Source of the DNA: Staphylococcus sp. ACRSN
GTDB taxonomy: Bacteria; Bacillota; Bacilli; Staphylococcales; Staphylococcaceae
Length of the DNA stretch: 64,000 bases
NCBI RefSeq assembly: GCF_022346615.1
Contig: NZ_JAKRNS010000013.1
Span: 29,455 to 93,454 of the forward strand
Direction of reading: 5' to 3'
The translations under genes were made by a program, and so were the position numbers. Positions 21,427 through 36,372 of the stretch are shown in pieces (the first letter of the stretch is position 1; every line of letters begins with the position of its first letter). Below the pieces are notes generated by a model. It did no database searches. It saw nothing but the letters and a program-made list of their open reading frames with translations, and was not told the origin of the DNA.

Positions 21427-22255
21427 GTCAGCACTTGACCGTGCAAAAAAAGCCTCAACTGCTCGTAATATAGAAACAATGAGAGCCGAATGGTTAATGT
21501 TAGATTTATTTCATTGGTCGAAATCAGATTTAATCATGCATTTGAATGATGAGATGAATACAAAACAAGCGCATGATTATGAAATAGCATTAGATAGAAT
21601 GTTAGACGGTGAACCTATTCAGTATATAGTAGGTAACCAATCATTCTATGGTGAAATATTTAAAGTGAACAAGCATTGTCTTATTCCACGTCCAGAAACA
21701 GAAGAAGTTATGTTACATTTTTTTAAACTACTTAAACATCATGATAAGGTTGTAGATATTGGTACAGGTAGCGGTAATATACCAATTATGCTAAAGAAAA
21801 TGGATAACTCTTTAAATGTCTATGCTACTGATATTAGTGAATCGGCATTAGCTGTTGCCAGAGAAAACGCGCAACTTCACGGAGTGGATATTCAATTTAT
21901 TTACGGAGATGCATTAAAACCATTAATGGATAACGGTATAAAAGTGAATGGATTGATTTCTAATCCACCATATATAGATGAAGCGGATGCAGCTTTTATG
22001 GAAGATACTGTAATTGAATATGAGCCGCATTCAGCTTTATTTGCTAAAGATAAAGGATATAAGGTATATTATGATATTCTGAAAAAGCTTCCTGAAGTTT
22101 TGTTACCAGAGGCGCAAGTTGTGTTTGAAATTGGTTTTAATCAAGGTCCAACATTAAAGGGAAAAATTTGTGAAATGTACCCAGAACTTAAAGTGGATAT
22201 TGTTAAAGATATAAATAATAATGATCGTATTATAAGTTTTAAGTGGCATGATTAA
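21413..22255 (+). CDS. prmC: Release factor glutamine methyltransferase PrmC (HemK)
   Basis: SAM-dependent N5-methylation of the GGQ glutamine of release factors. 280 residues: an N-terminal helical substrate domain (~1-75), the SAM motif [15 protein letters not shown], and the catalytic NPPY in [12 protein letters not shown]. The start codon lies inside prfA, its own substrate, which is a conserved arrangement. Confidence 0.95.
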   Translation: MVSFKSALDRAKKASTARNIETMRAEWLMLDLFHWSKSDLIMHLNDEMNTKQAHDYEIALDRMLDGEPIQYIVGNQSFYGEIFKVNKHCLIPRPETEEVMLHFFKLLKHHDKVVDIGTGSGNIPIMLKKMDNSLNVYATDISESALAVARENAQLHGVDIQFIYGDALKPLMDNGIKVNGLISNPPYIDEADAAFMEDTVIEYEPHSALFAKDKGYKVYYDILKKLPEVLLPEAQVVFEIGFNQGPTLKGKICEMYPELKVDIVKDINNNDRIISFKWHD

Positions 22256-22298
22256 GTTATGTATGTCTCATGATTAACATGAGCGTGCATAACTTTTT
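22254..22298 (+). terminator. prmC terminator
   Basis: AAGTTATGTATGTCTCATG (22254-22272) and CATGAGCGTGCATAACTT (22278-22295) pair with small mismatches, then TTTTTA. It probably makes ywlC a separate or read-through unit. Confidence 0.8.
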
Positions 22299-22341
22299 AT
22301 TTTGCTTTAAAATTAATAATGAATCGAAAGGATGTGTTTAT

Positions 22342-23373
22342 ATGGAAACGAAAATATGGGATTTTGGAGATGTAGAGAATAATGAAAAGCATCTATCAGA
22401 CATCAGTGCAATATATAAACAAGGCGGTTTAATTGCATTACCTACCGAAACAGTTTATGGGTTAGGTGCGGATGCGAGAAATGATGAAGCCATTCAGCAC
22501 ATATACTCAGCGAAAGGTAGGCCATCAGATAATCCTCTTATCGTCCATATATATGATATGGCACAATTGGAAGCATTTACTACAGAATTAACCGAAAATG
22601 TTAAACTATTAATGAAACAATTTTGGCCTGGTCCTATTTCATTTATTTTACCATTAAAGCGAGGATATTTATGTGAAAACGTGAGTGGAGGATTAGACTC
22701 AATAGCTGTAAGAATGCCAAGTCATCCAATAGGTAGAGCGGTATTAAAATCAGTATATATTCCCATCGCTGCACCTAGTGCGAATATAAGTGGAAGACCA
22801 TCACCTACAACGTTTGAGCATGTGATAAATGATTTGGATGGTAGAATAGATGGAATTATTAAAGCCGAGCAAAGCGAAGAAGGTTTGGAAAGTACAGTGC
22901 TAGATTGTACACGATATCCATTTAGGATTGCGAGACCGGGATCTATTACTAAACAAATGATTGAAACAGTTTTACCTGGTAGTGTAAAGGAACAACCATT
23001 TAATTCGGATAAACCGATAGCACCAGGAATGAAGTATAAGCATTATTCACCCGACACACCATTAAATATTGTGAAAGATTTAAATCAACGTCCTAATGAT
23101 GATAAAGATTGGTCGCATGCTGCGTTTATTTTGCCAGCTGATCAAAAAGCATTGGTACCTAAAAAAGCAAAATTCATACCTCTATGTAAAAGTAAGTATG
23201 ATATAAAAGGTGCAAATCACAATTTATACCATATATTACATGAATTGGATGCAGATAATTGTGTTCAATATGCATATATTTATGGATTCGATATTAATGA
23301 TGAAACTACAGCGATTATGAATCGAATAATGAAAGCTGCGAATCAAACGATTATTAAGGGTGAGGAATTATGA
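22342..23373 (+). CDS. ywlC: L-threonylcarbamoyladenylate synthase (Sua5/YwlC)
   Basis: Makes threonylcarbamoyl-AMP from threonine, bicarbonate and ATP for the t6A modification of tRNAs decoding ANN codons. 343 residues: a YrdC domain with [30 protein letters not shown] and the PSAN loop [15 protein letters not shown], then the Sua5 C-terminal domain beginning near [14 protein letters not shown] 22342 follows GAAAGGATG; the frame is open back to 22270 through the preceding terminator, which excludes that start. It overlaps the phosphatase gene by four bases. Confidence 0.94.
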   Translation: METKIWDFGDVENNEKHLSDISAIYKQGGLIALPTETVYGLGADARNDEAIQHIYSAKGRPSDNPLIVHIYDMAQLEAFTTELTENVKLLMKQFWPGPISFILPLKRGYLCENVSGGLDSIAVRMPSHPIGRAVLKSVYIPIAAPSANISGRPSPTTFEHVINDLDGRIDGIIKAEQSEEGLESTVLDCTRYPFRIARPGSITKQMIETVLPGSVKEQPFNSDKPIAPGMKYKHYSPDTPLNIVKDLNQRPNDDKDWSHAAFILPADQKALVPKKAKFIPLCKSKYDIKGANHNLYHILHELDADNCVQYAYIYGFDINDETTAIMNRIMKAANQTIIKGEEL

Positions 23374-23795
23374 AAATCATTTTTGTGTGTACGGGCAATA
23401 CTTGTAGAAGTCCACTAGCAGAAGGGATTGCAAAATATAAAATACCAAATATCCATTTTGAATCGAGAGGTATTTTTGCAACTGATGGTCAACCTATATC
23501 AAAATATTCACAACAAATTGCTAAGGAAGAACAACTAACATTGCCAAATTATTCTCAATTATTTACTGAACAAGATGTCACAGCTGATTTGATACTTACA
23601 ATGTCAACCTCGCATAAACGAGCATTGCAACAAATGTATAATAATACAGAAAATGTATTTACAATAAATGAATATGTCGATGATTATGGTGATGTTTCAG
23701 ACCCTTTTGGTGGCTCAATTGTCGACTATAGAGAAATATATAATGAATTAAATAGTTTAATTGACAGATTAAAAAATAAAATATTAAAGCAATAA
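23370..23795 (+). CDS. ptpB: Low-molecular-weight protein phosphatase (YwlE/PtpB type, probable protein-arginine phosphatase)
   Basis: 141 residues. The phosphatase loop CTGNTCRSP (C7-R13) opens the protein and the general acid lies in DPFGGS. T11 in the loop is the residue that, in the Bacillus YwlE structure work, directs specificity to phosphoarginine rather than phosphotyrosine, so this probably reverses McsB arginine phosphorylation. S. aureus annotation calls the homologue PtpB. Translationally coupled to ywlC. Confidence 0.9.
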   Translation: MKIIFVCTGNTCRSPLAEGIAKYKIPNIHFESRGIFATDGQPISKYSQQIAKEEQLTLPNYSQLFTEQDVTADLILTMSTSHKRALQQMYNNTENVFTINEYVDDYGDVSDPFGGSIVDYREIYNELNSLIDRLKNKILKQ

Positions 23796-23832
23796 ATTTA
23801 TGAAATTGGTATAAGTGAGTACTCAAATAAGT

Positions 23833-23861
23833 TATAATAATTACGTGTAGCAAATTTGCTA
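23833..23861 (+). promoter_or_regulatory. Putative ywlG promoter -10 with adjacent 14-base palindrome
   Basis: TATAAT at 23833-23838 has no good -35 at normal distance. Ten bases on is the perfect palindrome TAGCAAATTTGCTA (23848-23861), positioned about where transcription would begin. It could be an operator or a short hairpin; unproven. Confidence 0.35.
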
Positions 23862-23935
23862 TCGATCATTTTCGTATGTTTTTTTCATTAGGATATGCAT
23901 ATTACTTTTTTTAATTATTTAAAAGGGGTGGGAGA

Positions 23936-24460
23936 ATGGAAGATTTAAAGTTATTACTCGATGAATTAATGTCAAAATCATTCTTTAAGGCAAATGAATT
24001 ATGTGTCATTGGCTGTTCGACATCAGAAGTTATTGGAGAGCGCATTGGTACTGTTGGTTCAATGGATGTTGCCCGCGAGATTTTCACATCGTTACAACAT
24101 GTTGAAAAAGAAACTGGTGTTTCATTTGTTTTTCAAGGTTGTGAACATATTAATCGAGCTGTCACTATCGAACGTGCTCAATTCAACCCTTTAACAATGG
24201 AAGAAGTGACTGTAATTCCTGATGTTCATGCTGGTGGTAGTCTAGCAACGTACGCATATCAGCATATGGAAGATCCAATGGTTGTTGAGCATATTTCTGT
24301 CCCAAAAGGCATAGATATTGGGCAAACACTCATTGGAATGCACATTAAACATGTTGCGATTCCAGAACGTACAAGTGTAAAGCAAATTGGTGAAGCGGTT
24401 GTTACTATTGCTTCTTCAAGACCTAAGAAAATTGGTGGCGAAAGAGCGAAATATAACTAA
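23936..24460 (+). CDS. DUF436/UPF0340 family protein YwlG
   Basis: 174 residues, the normal size of the family. Conserved segments are [50 protein letters not shown] and [13 protein letters not shown]. It is found between the phosphatase and glyA in Bacillus too. The function is not known. AAAAGGGGTGGGAG precedes ATG. glyA begins 22 bases after the stop, so they are likely co-transcribed. Confidence 0.9.
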   Translation: MEDLKLLLDELMSKSFFKANELCVIGCSTSEVIGERIGTVGSMDVAREIFTSLQHVEKETGVSFVFQGCEHINRAVTIERAQFNPLTMEEVTVIPDVHAGGSLATYAYQHMEDPMVVEHISVPKGIDIGQTLIGMHIKHVAIPERTSVKQIGEAVVTIASSRPKKIGGERAKYN

Positions 24461-24482
24461 TACAGAAAAGAGGAATATATCC

Positions 24483-25721
24483 ATGTCATTTATTCAAGAG
24501 CAAGATAAAGAAATCTATGAAGTGATTCAAAATGAGTTTAATCGTCAAAATAACAACATTGAACTCATCGCTTCAGAAAACTTTGTTTCAGAAGCTGTTA
24601 TGGAAGCGCAAGGTTCAGTATTAACAAATAAATATGCCGAAGGTTACCCAAACAGAAGATATTATGGCGGTTGTGAATATGTTGATGTATCAGAAACTTT
24701 AGCGATTGATCGCGCGAAGCAAATTTTTGGTGCAGAACATGTTAACGTGCAACCTCACTCTGGTTCACAAGCCAATATGGCGGTTTATCTCGTAGCATTG
24801 GAGCACGGTGATACTGTATTAGGAATGAACTTAAGTCATGGTGGTCATTTAACACACGGCGCACCAGTTAACTTTAGTGGTCAATTTTACAACTTCGTTG
24901 AGTACGGTGTTGATAAAGAAAATGAACAAATCGATTACGATGAAGTATTAAAAGTAGCAAAAGAGCATCAACCAAAATTAATCGTAGCAGGTGCTTCTGC
25001 ATACTCTCGTACAATTGATTTTAAACGCTTCAAAGAAATTGCTGATGAAGTCGGCGCGAAATTGATGGTAGATATGGCTCATATTGCAGGTTTAGTTGCT
25101 GCTGGATTGCATCCAAACCCAGTTGAATATGCGGATTTTGTTACAACAACTACGCACAAAACTTTACGTGGACCACGTGGTGGTATGATTTTATGTAAAG
25201 AAGAATACAAAAAACAAATCGATAAAACAATCTTCCCTGGTATCCAAGGTGGACCTTTAGAACATGTTATTGCTGCAAAAGCGATTGCGTTTGGTGAAGC
25301 ATTGCAAGATGACTTCAAGACATATCAACAACAAGTTATTAAAAATGCACAAACTTTAGCAGAAACATTAATAAGTGAAGGTTTCAAAGTCGTTTCAGGT
25401 GGAACAGATAATCATCTAGTTTCTTTAAATGTAAAAGATTCTGTAGGTATTACAGGTAAAGTAGCAGAAGAAACATTAGATGCTATTGGAATTACATGTA
25501 ATAAAAATACGATTCCATTTGACCAAGAAAAACCATTCGTCACAAGTGGTGTGCGTTTAGGTACGCCAGCAGCTACGACTCGTGGTTTTGACGAAGCAGC
25601 TTTTGAAGAAGTTGGTAAAATCATTAGTTTAGTATTGAAAAATCCAGAAGATGAAAAAGTATTAGAAGAAGGAAAAGAAAGAGTTAAAGCATTAACAACA
25701 AAACATCCTTTATATAATTAA
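24483..25721 (+). CDS. glyA: Serine hydroxymethyltransferase
   Basis: PLP enzyme converting serine and tetrahydrofolate to glycine and methylene-THF, the main one-carbon source. 412 residues. The PLP lysine is in [14 protein letters not shown], and [11 protein letters not shown] and [15 protein letters not shown] are substrate and cofactor segments. ATG 24483 follows AAAGAGG; a longer frame from 24387 overlaps ywlG and is not used. upp follows after 18 bases. Confidence 0.97.
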   Translation: MSFIQEQDKEIYEVIQNEFNRQNNNIELIASENFVSEAVMEAQGSVLTNKYAEGYPNRRYYGGCEYVDVSETLAIDRAKQIFGAEHVNVQPHSGSQANMAVYLVALEHGDTVLGMNLSHGGHLTHGAPVNFSGQFYNFVEYGVDKENEQIDYDEVLKVAKEHQPKLIVAGASAYSRTIDFKRFKEIADEVGAKLMVDMAHIAGLVAAGLHPNPVEYADFVTTTTHKTLRGPRGGMILCKEEYKKQIDKTIFPGIQGGPLEHVIAAKAIAFGEALQDDFKTYQQQVIKNAQTLAETLISEGFKVVSGGTDNHLVSLNVKDSVGITGKVAEETLDAIGITCNKNTIPFDQEKPFVTSGVRLGTPAATTRGFDEAAFEEVGKIISLVLKNPEDEKVLEEGKERVKALTTKHPLYN

Positions 25722-25739
25722 AATTGGAGGAAGTAAATT

Positions 25740-26369
25740 ATGGGCAAAGTACATGTTTTTGATCACCCACTTATTCAACACAAATTAAGTTATATTCGTG
25801 ATGTACATACAGGGACGAAAGAATTTAGAGAATTAGTAGATGAAGTCGGTATGTTAATGGCATACGAAGTGACAAGAGATTTAGAATTACAGGACGTTGA
25901 AATTGAAACACCTGTAACAAAAATGGTTGCAAAACGTTTAACTGGTAAAAAATTAGCATTTGTTCCAATCCTTCGTGCAGGACTAGGCATGACTCAAGGT
26001 ATTTTAAACCTTGTACCAGCTGCGAGAATCGGACATGTTGGTTTATATAGAGATCCAGAAACATTAGAAGCTGTTGAATATTTTGTGAAATTACCACAAG
26101 ATATTGAGGAGCGTGAAATTGTTGTCGTGGATCCGATGTTAGCAACAGGCGCATCAGCAATAGAAGCAATCAATTCACTTAAAAAACGTGGTGCGAAGCA
26201 TATTCGTTTTATGTGTTTAATTGCAGCTCCTGAAGGCGTTGAAAAGTTACAAGAGGCGCATGAAGACGTAGATATTTTTATTGCAGCATTAGATGAAAAA
26301 TTAGACGACCATGCATACATTACGCCTGGTTTAGGTGATGCTGGAGATCGTTTATTTGGCACAAAATAG
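25740..26369 (+). CDS. upp: Uracil phosphoribosyltransferase
   Basis: Salvages uracil with PRPP to UMP. 209 residues. The PRPP-binding loop is [13 protein letters not shown], and the uracil-site segment is [18 protein letters not shown] at the C-terminus. TGGAGGAAG precedes ATG. glyA-upp-mnaA spacing is short (18 and 22 bases), so they form one operon. Confidence 0.97.
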   Translation: MGKVHVFDHPLIQHKLSYIRDVHTGTKEFRELVDEVGMLMAYEVTRDLELQDVEIETPVTKMVAKRLTGKKLAFVPILRAGLGMTQGILNLVPAARIGHVGLYRDPETLEAVEYFVKLPQDIEEREIVVVDPMLATGASAIEAINSLKKRGAKHIRFMCLIAAPEGVEKLQEAHEDVDIFIAALDEKLDDHAYITPGLGDAGDRLFGTK

Positions 26370-26391
26370 TTTCTCCTAGGAGTGGAGTTGT

Positions 26392-27522
26392 ATGAAGAAA
26401 ATAATGACTGTATTCGGCACACGTCCGGAAGCAGTGAAAATGGCACCCCTTATTTTAGAAATGCAAAAAGATCCCGAATTACAACCAATAGTTGTTGTAA
26501 CGGCACAACATAGAGAAATGTTAGATTCAGTGTTAACGAGTTTCGATATAAAACCAGATTTTGATTTGGATATTATGAAACAAGGACAAACACTTTCTGA
26601 TATTACATCGCGCATTTTAAATAGAATAGAGGATGTTATCAAAGAAGAGCAACCAGATATGATTCTCGTCCACGGAGATACGATGACGACTTTCGCTGGT
26701 AGTTTAGCAGCATTATACAATCAAATACCAATTGGTCATGTGGAAGCTGGACTAAGAACGTTTGATAAATATGCTCCATTTCCTGAAGAAATGAATAGAC
26801 AAATGGTTGGGGTAATGGCAGATTTACATTTTGCCCCAACCAATAATGCTGCAAATAACTTAATAAATGAAAATAAGCCGCTTGAATCCATTGTAGTTAC
26901 AGGAAACACTGCAATTGATGCGATGAAAACGACCATTCAGGAGTCATATGAATCTACTATTATCGAAAAGCATAAAGATAAGCGTATTATCTTATTGACT
27001 GCACATAGACGTGAGAATATTGGAGAACCAATGACTCATATATTTAAAGCAGTAAGAAGCATAGTAGATAATTATGATGATGTGGTGGTTGTGTATCCTG
27101 TACATAAAAACCCAAAGGTTAGAGAGATTGCAGACAAGTATTTGTCTGGTCATTCACGCATTGAATTAATTGAACCGTTAGAAGTGGTTGATTTTCATAA
27201 TTTTGCTCATCAAGCGTATTTGATTTTAACTGATTCTGGTGGTGTACAAGAAGAAGCCCCATCACTGGGCAAACCGGTTCTCGTTTTAAGAGAAGCAACG
27301 GAGCGACCAGAGGGGGTTGATGCAGGTACATTGAAAATTGTTGGCACTGATGAACATAAGATTTATGAAGCAACACAACAATTACTAGATAATGGTGAAG
27401 CATATAAACAGATGAGCCATGCTCGTAACCCTTATGGAGATGGTAAAGCATCTCAAAGGATTTGTGAAAATATAAAATATTATTTTCAGTTAATTGCTAC
27501 AAAACCGGAATCATTTAAATAA
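26392..27522 (+). CDS. mnaA: UDP-N-acetylglucosamine 2-epimerase (non-hydrolysing)
   Basis: Interconverts UDP-GlcNAc and UDP-ManNAc. UDP-ManNAc is required for the wall-teichoic-acid linkage unit and some capsules. 376 residues. TVFGTRPEAVKMAPL is the N-terminal signature, HGDTMTTFAGSLAA and GHVEAGLRT are active-site segments, and TDSGGVQEEAPSLGKPVLVLR is the UDP-binding C-terminal motif. It immediately precedes the ATP synthase operon, as in Bacillus. Confidence 0.95.
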   Translation: MKKIMTVFGTRPEAVKMAPLILEMQKDPELQPIVVVTAQHREMLDSVLTSFDIKPDFDLDIMKQGQTLSDITSRILNRIEDVIKEEQPDMILVHGDTMTTFAGSLAALYNQIPIGHVEAGLRTFDKYAPFPEEMNRQMVGVMADLHFAPTNNAANNLINENKPLESIVVTGNTAIDAMKTTIQESYESTIIEKHKDKRIILLTAHRRENIGEPMTHIFKAVRSIVDNYDDVVVVYPVHKNPKVREIADKYLSGHSRIELIEPLEVVDFHNFAHQAYLILTDSGGVQEEAPSLGKPVLVLREATERPEGVDAGTLKIVGTDEHKIYEATQQLLDNGEAYKQMSHARNPYGDGKASQRICENIKYYFQLIATKPESFK

Positions 27523-27526
27523 TTAT

Positions 27527-27607
27527 GGGTGGTTAATGTGTCGGAAATGTGACAAGTTTGTAAAAATTTTAACTACAATTTGAATAGAATTGACACGCTA
27601 ACCACCC
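27527..27607. repeat. Long inverted repeat overlapping the atp promoter
   Basis: GGGTGGTTAATGTGTC (27527-27542), five bases after the mnaA stop, is complementary to GACACGCTAACCACCC (27592-27607) with one mismatch and one G-U. The right arm covers the end of the atp -35 and most of the spacer. A 49-base AT-rich segment separates the arms. It may serve as a weak mnaA terminator, an operator, or both. Confidence 0.6.
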
Positions 27608-27618
27608 TATATTATTAT
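27590..27618 (+). promoter_or_regulatory. ATP synthase operon promoter
   Basis: -35 TTGACA (27590-27595), 17-base spacer, -10 TATTAT (27613-27618). A near-consensus sigma-A promoter ~60 bases before atpI. Confidence 0.8.
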
Positions 27619-27678
27619 TAAAACTATATGAATGGAACGGTTTTCATAAATGAACTACAAAATGAAATGAGGCACAAA

Positions 27679-28029
27679 ATGAAACGTTTCAGCATCATTT
27701 TTAAACAGTACTTACAATACTATAGTTATGGTATGATTGTGCTCTTTATTGTGTTTATTTTCACAAGGTCACCAATTGTATTAGGACTTTTAATAGGACT
27801 TACAGGTTCAATGTGTATCACTTTTACATTTGAGTATTACCTAGCAAAAGCTAAAGATAAGGATAATATACATATTTCAACGGGCAACGTTTGGAGATAT
27901 TTAACTGTTATAATAGCTTGTTGTATTTGGGTTCTATATAAAGACTATATTAATATATTTGGTGTTATTGTTGGTTTATTCGTATCTTATGTTTTAATTA
28001 TATTAAAACCTTTGATTCAAAAGAATTAA
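27679..28029 (+). CDS. atpI: ATP synthase assembly protein AtpI
   Basis: 116-residue protein with four membrane segments (~13-33, 35-55, 73-90, 93-112). AtpI helps assembly of the c-ring and heads most bacterial atp operons. I use ATG 27679, which has ATGAGG six bases upstream. An in-frame ATG at 27628 would add 17 polar residues but has no ribosome binding site. Confidence 0.8.
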   Translation: MKRFSIIFKQYLQYYSYGMIVLFIVFIFTRSPIVLGLLIGLTGSMCITFTFEYYLAKAKDKDNIHISTGNVWRYLTVIIACCIWVLYKDYINIFGVIVGLFVSYVLIILKPLIQKN

Positions 28030-28051
28030 ATATTAAACGTGAAAGAGGTGA

Positions 28052-28780
<729 letters not shown>

Positions 28781-28824
28781 TAATAAAAATTAAAATAAAA
28801 AAGAGAAAAATTAGGAGGATTTTA

Positions 28825-29040
<216 letters not shown>

Positions 29041-29057
29041 TTACAATTTTAGTTAAA

Positions 29058-29082
29058 GGCGAAGTCGATTACGACTTTCGCC
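29058..29082 (+). other. Hairpin between atpE and atpF
   Basis: GGCGAAGTCG (29058-29067) and CGACTTTCGCC (29072-29082) pair with a one-base bulge around ATTA. No T run follows, so it is more likely an mRNA-stability or processing element protecting atpE mRNA, or a weak attenuator, than a full terminator. Confidence 0.6.
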
Positions 29083-29138
29083 ATTCGTTTTATCTTAAAG
29101 CATTATGAATAATATGAATGAAAGGAGTGTCTATGTAA

Positions 29139-29666
29139 GTGAATGCTACGACAAACATGTTTGTGCTAGGTGCAACTGAGCCTACAGGTGTTCAGTGGGG
29201 AACAATATTCGTTACAGCAGCAACATTTTTAGTCTTACTTGCTTTATTGAAAAAATTCGCATGGGGTCCATTAAAAGAAGTAATGGATAAACGTGAACGT
29301 GATATTAATAAAGATATTGATGACGCTGAACAAGCTAAACTAAACGCACAAAAATTAGAAGCACAAAATAAACAAACACTAAAAGAAACACAAGAAGAGG
29401 TTCACAAAATTTTAGAAGAATCTAAAATTCAAGCGCGTAAACAACACGAAGAAATTATTCATGAAGCGAATATTAGAGCAAATGGCATGATTGAAACTGC
29501 TCAAAATGAAATTAATAGCCAGAAAGAACGTGCTATTGCGGATATTAATAATCAAGTATCTGAGCTTTCAGTACTAATCGCATCTAAAGTTTTACAAAAA
29601 GAAATTTCAGAGCAAGATCAAAAAGAATTAGTTGAAAAGTACATAAAAGAGGCAGGCGATAAATAA
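29139..29666 (+). CDS. atpF: ATP synthase F0 subunit b
   Basis: 175-residue peripheral stalk subunit: one N-terminal membrane helix (~18-38) followed by a long charged helix forming a coiled-coil dimer. The GTG start at 29139 is ten bases after AAAGGAGTG and matches the N-terminus of the S. aureus protein; the alternative ATG 29157 would be too far from the site. It overlaps atpH by one base. Confidence 0.93.
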   Translation: MNATTNMFVLGATEPTGVQWGTIFVTAATFLVLLALLKKFAWGPLKEVMDKRERDINKDIDDAEQAKLNAQKLEAQNKQTLKETQEEVHKILEESKIQARKQHEEIIHEANIRANGMIETAQNEINSQKERAIADINNQVSELSVLIASKVLQKEISEQDQKELVEKYIKEAGDK

Positions 29667-30205
29667 TGGCTAAGATAGCAAATAAATATGCCAAAGCTTT
29701 ATTTGATACCGCTGTTGACCACGAATCATTAGAGACGATGTACGAATCATTTTCAACAATTGATTACGCAGTATACCCAGAAACGGCTAAATTAAAAGCA
29801 TTAGATGAAGACCCACAAAAGGATGCTGAACAACGCATCCGTTTTGTGACGTTGGTATTTGGGGAAACAGAACATTATTTGCTAAATATGTTGAAAATTT
29901 TAGCTTATAATCGTCATCTTTCATACATTCATGAAATATTTAAATCTTTCGAAGCGTTTTATAATTCACATCATAAGCAAGATTTTGCGGTGGTTGAATC
30001 TGTATATGCGTTAACTGAAGAAGATTTAACAAGTATTGAAGAGATCATTAAAAAACGTACTCACTTAGAAACAGTAATGTTATCGAATAAAATTAACCCA
30101 GAGTTAATTGGTGGTGTACGTATAAAAGTAGGTACCAAAGTTATGGATGCAAGTGTTCAAAATGACCTTGCCCAGTTAGAAAAGCAATTTATACGAGTGA
30201 AATAA
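29666..30205 (+). CDS. atpH: ATP synthase F1 subunit delta
   Basis: 179-residue OSCP/delta subunit connecting F1 to the b-stalk. NKYAKALFDTA is the family N-terminus, and the C-terminal domain has INPELIGGVRIKVGTKVMDASVQNDL. Its ATG uses the last base of the atpF stop. Confidence 0.96.
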   Translation: MAKIANKYAKALFDTAVDHESLETMYESFSTIDYAVYPETAKLKALDEDPQKDAEQRIRFVTLVFGETEHYLLNMLKILAYNRHLSYIHEIFKSFEAFYNSHHKQDFAVVESVYALTEEDLTSIEEIIKKRTHLETVMLSNKINPELIGGVRIKVGTKVMDASVQNDLAQLEKQFIRVK

Positions 30206-30226
30206 AAAATTGGAGGAGTGACATAG

Positions 30227-31738
<1,512 letters not shown>

Positions 31739-31750
31739 TCGTTAAAGTAA

Positions 31751-32635
<885 letters not shown>

Positions 32636-32638
32636 TAA

Positions 32639-34069
<1,431 letters not shown>

Positions 34070-34088
34070 TAATTAGGAGGTATGGATA

Positions 34089-34496
34089 GTGAGTAATACA
34101 TTAAGCCTAAATATTGTCACTCCTAATGGTTCTGTTTACGACCGAGACGATGTTACATTAGCAGTACTTCAAACGACTGCTGGTGACATCGGGGTTATGT
34201 ATGGACATATACCTACAGTTGCAGCGCTTGAAATTGGCTATGCCAAAATCAACTTTGATGGCGGTTCAGAATATATTGCAGTGAGTGAAGGTTTTGTCGA
34301 GGTTAGACAAGATAAGTTATCTATTATTGTTCAAACTGCAGAGCCTGCAAATGATATAGATGTATCTAGAGCTGAACAAGCTAAATCAAAAGCAGAGTCG
34401 CATTTAAACGATAGCAATGGTAATAGTGACATTAATAGAGCAAAACGTGCACTAGAACGCGCAAATAACCGTATTCGTGTTGCTAAATTACAATAG
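34089..34496 (+). CDS. atpC: ATP synthase F1 subunit epsilon
   Basis: 135-residue rotor subunit with the N-terminal beta-sandwich (LNIVTPNGSVYDRDDVTLAVL, GDIGVMYGHIPTVAAL) and a C-terminal helical hairpin that can inhibit ATP hydrolysis. The start is GTG 34089 after TTAGGAGG; the nearby ATG at 34083 is out of frame and stops at once. Confidence 0.95.
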   Translation: MSNTLSLNIVTPNGSVYDRDDVTLAVLQTTAGDIGVMYGHIPTVAALEIGYAKINFDGGSEYIAVSEGFVEVRQDKLSIIVQTAEPANDIDVSRAEQAKSKAESHLNDSNGNSDINRAKRALERANNRIRVAKLQ

Positions 34497-34503
34497 ATTT
34501 ATT

Positions 34504-34544
34504 AAATTGAAGTTCCTTAAATATAGGGACTTCAATTTTTTTTG
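34504..34544 (+). terminator. ATP synthase operon terminator
   Basis: AAATTGAAGTTCC (34504-34516) and GGGACTTCAATTT (34526-34538) pair with one G-U, then T residues. Confidence 0.9.
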
Positions 34545-34709
34545 TAGTAAAAATGAGTCCAATATATTACAAAAAATGAGTAAACCACTATAAAATCGGG
34601 AAAAATATTATAGTGTAATTTAAACGTGTATCTAATTTACTGCTTAAGTATCTTTTCAAGCTTATTTCATGTAAAATAAGTAGATAGTGAATAGCGAGGT
34701 GCAGAAATT

Positions 34710-34943
34710 ATGGACTACATGGCACAATTTTCAATTGTTCACCTAATCTTGCATGTTATATGTATTTGTATTGCTTATTGGGCTTTGAATGCCGTGAGAT
34801 TAGATCAGTTATTTAAAAAGGGTTATCCCTTACAAATTCAAATCTGTATGATATTTTTAGCTATTTTGTTAGGTACTGCGGTAAGTAATTTTTTAGTAGA
34901 TTTATTGCAATTTTCAACACAAATAAAATATTTAGCACAATAG
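34710..34943 (+). CDS. DUF1146 (YwzB-like) membrane protein
   Basis: 77 residues with two membrane segments (~8-26 and ~42-64). The motif ALNAVRLDQLFKKGYPLQIQ between them is diagnostic of DUF1146. The family sits between atpC and murA in Bacillus and Staphylococcus. Function unknown. A GCGAGGTG site precedes ATG. Confidence 0.85.
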   Translation: MDYMAQFSIVHLILHVICICIAYWALNAVRLDQLFKKGYPLQIQICMIFLAILLGTAVSNFLVDLLQFSTQIKYLAQ

Positions 34944-35053
34944 GTCAAATGCTTGTACCTTTTTTGAAATAGTAGATATAATGATTTGGAAGAAACATGA
35001 AATTTATAAAATTAGATAAAAACATTTATAAGTAGTAAAGTGGAGGATTTAAG

Positions 35054-36319
35054 ATGGATAAGATAGAAATTAAAGGTGGAAATAGATTAACAGGAGAAGT
35101 TAAGGTTTCTGGTGCAAAAAACGCAGTATTGCCGATTCTTACAGCATCGTTATTAGCATCTGATGGAGCGAGTAAATTATTAAATGTTCCTGCTTTAAGT
35201 GATGTAGAAACAATTAATAATGTATTATCAACATTAAATGCAGAAGTTTCTTATAATAAAGAAGAAGAAGCAGTAACAGTAGACGCTACAAAACAATTAA
35301 ATGAAGAAGCGCCTTACGAATATGTAAGTAAAATGAGAGCGAGTATTTTAGTGATGGGTCCTTTATTAGCTAGATTAGGACATGCTAAAGTAGCTTTACC
35401 TGGAGGTTGTGCAATCGGTTCAAGACCTATTGAACAACATATTAAAGGATTTGAAGAATTAGGTGCAGAAATCCATATGGATGGCGGCTTTATTTATGCG
35501 ACTACCAAAGATGGACTTAAAGGAACAACAATTCATCTAGATTTTCCAAGTGTAGGTGCTACACAAAATATTATTATGGCAGCATCTTTAGCTGAAGGTA
35601 AAACTGTACTTGAAAATGTTGCACGTGAGCCAGAAATTGTAGACCTTGCTAATTACATCAATGAAATGGGAGGAAATGTAATTGGTGCAGGTACTGATAC
35701 TATAACTATCCATGGTGTAGAAACATTACATGGCGTAGAACATTCAATTATCCCTGATAGAATTGAAGCTGGAACTTTGATTATTGCAGGTGCAATCACA
35801 AGAGGCGATATCATTGTGCATGGCGCGATTAAAGAACATATGACAAGCTTGTTATATAAATTAGAGGAAATGGGCGTTGAACTTGAGTACAATGGTGATT
35901 CAGTTCATGTTAAAGCGGATGGGGAACTTAAACCTGTTGATGTTAAAACATTACCACACCCAGGTTTCCCTACTGATATGCAGTCACAAATGATGGCATT
36001 GTTATTAACTTCTGAAGGACATAAAGTTATTACAGAAACTGTTTTTGAAAACAGATTTATGCATGTAGCTGAATTCAAAAGAATGAATGCACAAATTACT
36101 GTAGAAGGTAGAAGTGCAAAAATTGAAGGAAAGAGTCAACTACAAGGTGCACAAGTTAAAGCTACAGACTTACGTGCTGCAGCAGCACTTATTTTAGCGG
36201 GACTTGTTGCTGATGGTGTTACTCAAGTAACAGAATTAAAGCATTTAGACCGTGGTTATGTTGATTTACATGGTAAATTAAATGGATTAGGTGCAGATAT
36301 TAAACGTACTCAAGATTAA
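35054..36319 (+). CDS. murA: UDP-N-acetylglucosamine 1-carboxyvinyltransferase 1 (MurA)
   Basis: Same reaction as MurZ at 14202. 421 residues; K22-N23 in SGAKNAV, fosfomycin-target C119 in [11 protein letters not shown], and the conserved [12 protein letters not shown] near the end. It lies 53 bases before fabZ, so cell-wall and lipid synthesis genes are probably co-transcribed. GTGGAGG precedes ATG. Confidence 0.96.
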   Translation: MDKIEIKGGNRLTGEVKVSGAKNAVLPILTASLLASDGASKLLNVPALSDVETINNVLSTLNAEVSYNKEEEAVTVDATKQLNEEAPYEYVSKMRASILVMGPLLARLGHAKVALPGGCAIGSRPIEQHIKGFEELGAEIHMDGGFIYATTKDGLKGTTIHLDFPSVGATQNIIMAASLAEGKTVLENVAREPEIVDLANYINEMGGNVIGAGTDTITIHGVETLHGVEHSIIPDRIEAGTLIIAGAITRGDIIVHGAIKEHMTSLLYKLEEMGVELEYNGDSVHVKADGELKPVDVKTLPHPGFPTDMQSQMMALLLTSEGHKVITETVFENRFMHVAEFKRMNAQITVEGRSAKIEGKSQLQGAQVKATDLRAAAALILAGLVADGVTQVTELKHLDRGYVDLHGKLNGLGADIKRTQD

Positions 36320-36372
36320 TATTTAAGTTATAATTTAAGTAACAATGTGTTATAAGTTGGAGGTAACAAATC

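Noticed and set aside
25825..26169. Open minus-strand frames opposite upp
   Set aside because: They lie wholly inside upp in another frame, have no ribosome site, and their composition mirrors the codon pattern of the sense gene.
26376..26720. Minus-strand frames opposite mnaA
   Set aside because: Antisense shadows; mnaA itself is complete and conserved.
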